This document shows positions 20,941-24,442 of a stretch of 24,442 nucleotides of DNA, piece by piece. Numbering within the stretch: the first letter of the stretch is position 1; every line of letters starts with the position of its first letter. This DNA comes from Phycisphaerae bacterium. Its GTDB lineage: Bacteria; Planctomycetota; Phycisphaerae; UBA1845. The notes under the pieces were generated by a model that made no database searches, had not been told where the DNA came from, and saw nothing but the letters and a program-made list of their open reading frames with translations. The translations under genes and the position numbers were made by a program. The stretch spans positions 1-24,442 of the forward strand of contig JANQGB010000499.1 in assembly GCA_028277545.1 (NCBI GenBank). Reading direction: 5' to 3'.

Positions 20941-22053
20941 TCACTTTGACGTGTAATATTCACGAATGCAGCCGGCCACATGCTGCAGGTCTTCGTCGCT
21001 CAGCATCGGCTGGATGGGCAAGGCCAGGATGCGCCGGGCCGCCTCTTCGCTGGCCGGGAAGTCGCCCGCCTTGTAGCCCAGGTCCTTGAAGCACTCCTGG
21101 AGGTGCAGTGGAACGGGATAGTAGATTCCGCAGCCGACGCCGCACTCCCGCAGATGTGCCATCAGGCCGTCACGATCGTCGCACAGTATCGAGTATTGGT
21201 GGTACACCGACTCGTTTTCCGGGCGGATCACAGGCGGCTGCACCGGGAGGTCGGCCAGTAGCTCGCCGTAGCGGGCTGCGTTGCGCCGGCGGGCGGCGTT
21301 AAACTCCTGGAGCTTGACCAACTTGGCCAGCAGGATAGCGGACTTCATCGTGTCCAGGCGGAAGTTGCCACCGACGAACTCGTGGTGGTAGCGGCTGGTC
21401 TCGCCGTGGTTGCGGCACATGCGGCAGCGCTGGGCGAACTCATCGTCGTCGGTGAGCACCATGCCGCCCTCGCCGAACCCGCCCAGATTCTTGGTGGGGT
21501 AGAATGACAGTGTAGTGGCAAAACCCAGGCTACAGGCGGGCTGGCCCTTCCGGCTCGCGCCTATGGCCTGGGCGGCATCCGTCAGGACGGACAGCCCGGG
21601 TTGGCGGCCCGCTACTTCGCCGATTCGCTCCATGTCGGCACACTGCCCGAACAGGTGGACCGGTATTATCAGCCTGGTCCGCTCTGTCATTGCAGCCGTG
21701 AGCTTCGACGGATCGATGTTAAAGGTGTCCGGCTCAATATCGACGAACACCGGCTTGGCGCCCGTACGGTGAATGCAACCGGCCGTGGCGAAGAAGGTGA
21801 ACGGCGTAGTGATCACCTCGTCGCCCCGCCCGATACCCATCGTCATCATGGCCGCCAGGAGAGCATCGGTTCCACTGCTGACCGCGATCGCGAACTTACG
21901 CCCGCAAACGTCGGCCATCGTGCCCTCCAGTTGCTCGACTTCCGGCCCGCCGATGAACCGCTGATGATCCAGCACCCGCTCAATCGCGCTGCGGATATCG
22001 CTGCGAAACAGGTCCGATTCAGCCTGAAGGTCCAGCATGCCCACGTTTCTCAT
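20941..22053 (-). CDS. DegT/DnrJ/EryC1/StrS-family PLP sugar aminotransferase
   Basis: From ATG 22053 this is a 370-residue fold-type I aminotransferase. Motifs, numbered in the frame that starts three codons earlier at 22062, are the SSGTDALLAAM phosphate-binding loop (62-72), TTPFTFFATAG (85-95), the VHLFGQ strand (135-140), DAAQAIGA (162-169) and SFYPTKNLGGFGEGG with the PLP lysine at 191. Enzymes of this group transaminate keto-sugars on nucleotide carriers for polysaccharide, O-antigen or antibiotic sugars. I prefer ATG 22053 because AGGG lies about nine bases upstream; ATG 22062 has its Shine-Dalgarno too close. It fits with the Wzt-like ABC ATPase at the right edge, pointing to a cell-surface polysaccharide locus. 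Confidence 0.9.
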   Translation of the reverse strand: MRNVGMLDLQAESDLFRSDIRSAIERVLDHQRFIGGPEVEQLEGTMADVCGRKFAIAVSSGTDALLAAMMTMGIGRGDEVITTPFTFFATAGCIHRTGAKPVFVDIEPDTFNIDPSKLTAAMTERTRLIIPVHLFGQCADMERIGEVAGRQPGLSVLTDAAQAIGASRKGQPACSLGFATTLSFYPTKNLGGFGEGGMVLTDDDEFAQRCRMCRNHGETSRYHHEFVGGNFRLDTMKSAILLAKLVKLQEFNAARRRNAARYGELLADLPVQPPVIRPENESVYHQYSILCDDRDGLMAHLRECGVGCGIYYPVPLHLQECFKDLGYKAGDFPASEEAARRILALPIQPMLSDEDLQHVAGCIREYYTSK

Positions 22054-22376
22054 CGCCGTCATCCCTGCTACAGTTACCGTGATACGCCGGCTGCGGGCGC
22101 CAAGCCGTCGGGCCCGGCCACTCCCCGCAGAGCGGAAGCCGGCATTATATGGCCCCGGCCGCCGCGCTCCAGACTTCGCGCGCTGCCGTTTTGCGCGAGG
22201 TCCGCCGTTGACCGCGATGACGCGGCTTTGCGGTCACCGATCAGGCGCAGAAATCAGCAGGCTTAGGCGCTACGCCTGCCGTGAGTAGCCAATTCGTAGC
22301 CTATTAGCGTAGCGAGTAGCCATTGGTCGCCTACGGCCTCCACGACCAAACCCACTCAGGGCGTCGGCCGCGAGCG
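22054..22376. other. Intergenic region, short local repeats only
   Basis: No gene is supported here. It contains imperfect repeats of GAGTAGCCA(A/T)T around 22282-22325 and a small IR AGGC-GCTAC-GCCT near 22264. It lies upstream of the aminotransferase gene and must hold its promoter, which I could not identify with confidence. Confidence 0.4.
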
Positions 22377-22435
22377 CACAAGAAAAGACCCGCCGCAGCA
22401 CAGCACCATCTCACGGTGCCAATGCTGCGGCGGGT
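22377..22435 (-). terminator. Strong terminator for the coiled-coil protein gene
   Basis: ACCCGCCGCAGCA (22388-22400) and TGCTGCGGCGGGT (22423-22435) form a perfect 13-bp stem. The loop contains a second short stem, GCACC (22403-22407) with GGTGC (22415-22419). Read on the minus strand it is followed by TCTTTTCTT, a good T-run. It ends transcription of the gene at 22521-22790. Confidence 0.75.
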
Positions 22436-22520
22436 TCACGAGGAAGCTACCTCAGGTGCTTCTCACTCCGTGGGCGTTCGGGAGTATGCCGCGGCCCGTT
22501 CCCCTCCGCCGCCGGCGCCC

Positions 22521-22790
22521 TTACTCCTGCTGCCCCGATCCTCCCTCCATCATCTTCCTGAGGTAGGCATTTTCCCGACGGGTGGCTTCCAGGTCGAAGA
22601 GCAGGTATTTGATCGAAAGCCGCAGGAAGTCGATGCTCTCCTGCAGATTGCTGACCGTCTCCTTGAGCTGTTTGTGTCGAGCCTTGGTCTGGTCAGCGAG
22701 CAGTTGGAGCTTCTCGCGCTCCGACGCCGGCAAAGTACCAATCTCAGCTACCAGTTCTGCCAGTTTCCGTTGGAAAGTTTCCTCGTTCAT
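22521..22790 (-). CDS. Small conserved-looking coiled-coil protein
   Basis: This is an 89-residue protein from the ATG at 22790, with the purine-rich GGAAGGGAAAGAGG directly upstream. The open frame reaches 22934, but the extra residues are Arg/Pro-rich and look untranslated. Nearly the whole chain is predicted helical with heptad-like spacing (FQRKLAELVAEIGTLPASEREKLQLLADQTKARHKQLKETVSNLQESIDFLRLSIKYLLFDLEATRRENAYLRKMM). This suggests an elongated coiled coil, and the LEATRRENAYLR end is reminiscent of leucine-zipper-type sequences. I recall similar small proteins from planctomycetes, but this is not verified and the function is unknown. A strong terminator follows, so it is a stand-alone transcript. 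Confidence 0.7.
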   Translation of the reverse strand: MNEETFQRKLAELVAEIGTLPASEREKLQLLADQTKARHKQLKETVSNLQESIDFLRLSIKYLLFDLEATRRENAYLRKMMEGGSGQQE

Positions 22791-23334
22791 AACCTCTTTC
22801 CCTTCCTCCCAAGAATCCGCGTTCCTTAGTCGCGGGCTAAATCGTCGCTTCAGGGTCGCCGCCGGTGCCCGGCTGGCGGCCCGTGATTGCCTTGAATAGG
22901 GGCAACGGTTGTGCCGTGGCCCAAGCCGCGGCACGTGGCCGCAGACAAGCCGTTAACTAACTGCCAACAATGAAGTTACCGTTCGTGCGTTTCATAACAG
23001 GGCGCCGCGGTGCCCTGCCGATTGTGCGTCGCGGTTGACTTCCCGCAACACGGGCCGTCGCACCCGGCGAAGCGCGGCGACCTAAGCAGTTCCGGCAGCG
23101 CACCTTACGAGTGGTGTTGAACGGAGGCAACGTTGCACCGCGCGGCTGGGGTTGAGGTGGTCTCGCATCTCCAGCACCGCTCGTGGAGGGTCCGATCACG
23201 ACGGTGCTGCCCGAGCAACCGGCATAGCTGGGACATCAGGAAGAACCTAATCCGCAAGGTCCGGTAAGCCGACAAATCAGTGCGGCCGCTTGGTGACAAC
23301 CGGTTACCGGCGGTCGGGGAGTATCGGTCTGCAC
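22791..23334. other. Intergenic region, no gene seen
   Basis: About 540 bases separate the divergent coiled-coil and ABC ATPase genes. I see no RNA gene or conserved coding frame. It must contain two divergent promoters, but no clear -35/-10 pair stood out. Confidence 0.4.
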
Positions 23335-24442
23335 ATGAGCGACGACAGAGCGATTGTCTTGGATGGGGCGTGGAAGCGGTTCCGCAAAGGACACAGTCAC
23401 GACTCCCTGCGTGATTTGATCCCGGCCACCCTGCGCCGACTGCTCGGGCGGCAACCGGGCGAAGACAACCGCTGGTTCTGGGCCCTGCGCGAGGTGAGCT
23501 TCGAAGTTGCCCGCGGCGAGGCGGTGGGGATTATCGGCCCCAACGGCGCCGGCAAGAGCACCATCCTCAAGATCCTGTCCAAAATTCTGCGTCCGGACCG
23601 GGGCCACGTTCAAGTACGAGGACGACTCTCGTCCCTGATCGAGATCGGCGCCGGCTTCCACCTCGACCTGACCGGGCGGGAGAACATCTACCTGAACGGG
23701 GCGATACTGGGCATGGCCCAGCGCGAGATGGACCGCAAGTTCGACGCCATCGTGGAGTTCGCCGAACTGGCCGAGTTTATCGACACGCCCATCAAACGAT
23801 ACAGCAGCGGCATGCAGGCCCGGCTTGGCTTTTCGGTGGCCGCCCACATGGACCCGGACGTGCTGCTGGTGGACGAAGTCCTGTCTGTGGGCGACATGTC
23901 CTTCCAGAACCGCTGCCTGGAGAAGATGGCCGAGTTCCAGCGCCAGGGCACCACCATCGTGTTCGTCTCGCACAATCTGCAGGCGGTGGCCCGCACCTGT
24001 GAGCGGGTGATTGTGCTGGATGGCGGCAGCGTCGCAGTCGATGCACCACCGGCCCAGGCTATCAACGAGTACCTGCGCACAACCTCCCGCCCGCGGAACT
24101 CCGGCCTGACAGCCTCCCGCAGGGCGGAGATCGGGCGGGCTGCCCTGGTCCGGCCCGACGGTACCGACTCGGGTCCTGTCGTGCCGGGCGTACCCCTGCA
24201 CCTGCGGGTCCCGTGCCGCTTCCTCGATCACGTCGACAAGGTGACCTTCGGCTTCGCCCTGACGCGGGCCGTAGACAACATGACCGTGTACAGTGCCAAC
24301 GTGTCGGAGCTTGGCATTGCACCACTGGATGTACGACCCGGCATGGAGGTCGAGCTGGCCTTCGACTTTGCCACCCACCTGACGCGCGGCGTGTATTGCC
24401 TGACTGTTCACGCCAAGACCCTCAGCGATCAGTCCTATCTCG
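23335..24442 (+). CDS. Wzt-like ABC transporter ATPase for polysaccharide export (3' end outside window)
   Basis: 369 residues are visible before the window ends. The ATPase domain has Walker A GPNGAGKST at 68-76, the family insertion SSLIEIGAGFHLDLTGRENIYLNG at 99-122, the signature SSGMQ at 157-161, Walker B LLVDE at 177-181 and the H-loop His213. After residue ~250 a beta-rich C-terminal domain begins, as in Wzt proteins that bind the end of the O-antigen chain. With a Wzm-type permease it would export surface polysaccharide across the inner membrane. The start at ATG 23335 has GGGGAG 13 bases upstream, slightly far. The long open frame on the opposite strand here is a shadow. The nearby sugar aminotransferase supports a polysaccharide locus. 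Confidence 0.9.
   Translation, partial: MSDDRAIVLDGAWKRFRKGHSHDSLRDLIPATLRRLLGRQPGEDNRWFWALREVSFEVARGEAVGIIGPNGAGKSTILKILSKILRPDRGHVQVRGRLSSLIEIGAGFHLDLTGRENIYLNGAILGMAQREMDRKFDAIVEFAELAEFIDTPIKRYSSGMQARLGFSVAAHMDPDVLLVDEVLSVGDMSFQNRCLEKMAEFQRQGTTIVFVSHNLQAVARTCERVIVLDGGSVAVDAPPAQAINEYLRTTSRPRNSGLTASRRAEIGRAALVRPDGTDSGPVVPGVPLHLRVPCRFLDHVDKVTFGFALTRAVDNMTVYSANVSELGIAPLDVRPGMEVELAFDFATHLTRGVYCLTVHAKTLSDQSYL

Noticed and set aside
23236..24411. 391-codon minus-strand frame at the right edge
   Set aside because: It is antisense to a Wzt-like ABC ATPase with intact Walker, signature and H-loop motifs.

Overview
The window looks like a GC-rich bacterial chromosome, most likely from the Planctomycetota/Phycisphaerae or a relative. 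This placement is an inference. It rests on the style of the integrase, the small coiled-coil protein at 22521-22790 and the overall base composition; no taxonomic marker was tested. The dominant structure is an ssrA (tmRNA) integration hotspot. The tmRNA gene lies on the minus strand at 17261-17613, and a tyrosine-recombinase gene sits directly beyond its 3' end. A 19-base perfect direct copy of the tmRNA 3' end lies at 2251-2269, which would delimit an island of about 15 kb. Two further degenerate copies of the core (6444 and 6959), and a roughly 180-bp repeat shared by the ends at 2251 and 6444, suggest several related elements accreted in tandem.

Layout. (1) 1-1978: an AbiEi/AbiEii-like type IV toxin-antitoxin pair with a 12-bp inverted repeat over its promoter and start. 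(2) 2251-6377: a TetR regulator diverging from an aldehyde dehydrogenase, a zinc alcohol dehydrogenase and a peroxiredoxin-like gene. The peroxiredoxin catalytic Cys codon is an in-frame TGA followed by a bacterial-SECIS-like hairpin, so it is probably a selenoprotein. (3) 6378-8111: a graveyard of repeat remnants, att-like scars and a truncated rsgA. (4) 8130-10067: a tightly overlapping three-gene operon of unknown function that ends in a clear terminator. (5) 10542-12451, minus strand: a small membrane protein, a membrane protein with a YiiX/NlpC-P60-like segment, and a small serine recombinase. (6) 12803-15782, minus strand: a DUF4297-like nuclease plus HerA ATPase pair, a known type of anti-phage system. 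(7) 15886-17613: integrase and tmRNA. (8) 18301-24442: host-type genes, namely a flavin-dependent halogenase-like oxidoreductase, a TauE/SafE exporter, a DegT/StrS sugar aminotransferase, a small coiled-coil protein and a Wzt-like polysaccharide ABC ATPase cut by the window end.

How it works together. The TetR module shows two near-identical palindromic operators placed over two good, interleaved divergent promoters, which fits autoregulated, inducible aldehyde/alcohol detoxification coupled to peroxide reduction. The rest of the island is defence and mobility cargo. The most notable single observation is the predicted selenocysteine peroxiredoxin at 5730-6377, which an ordinary gene caller would split in two and mis-annotate as a pseudogene.
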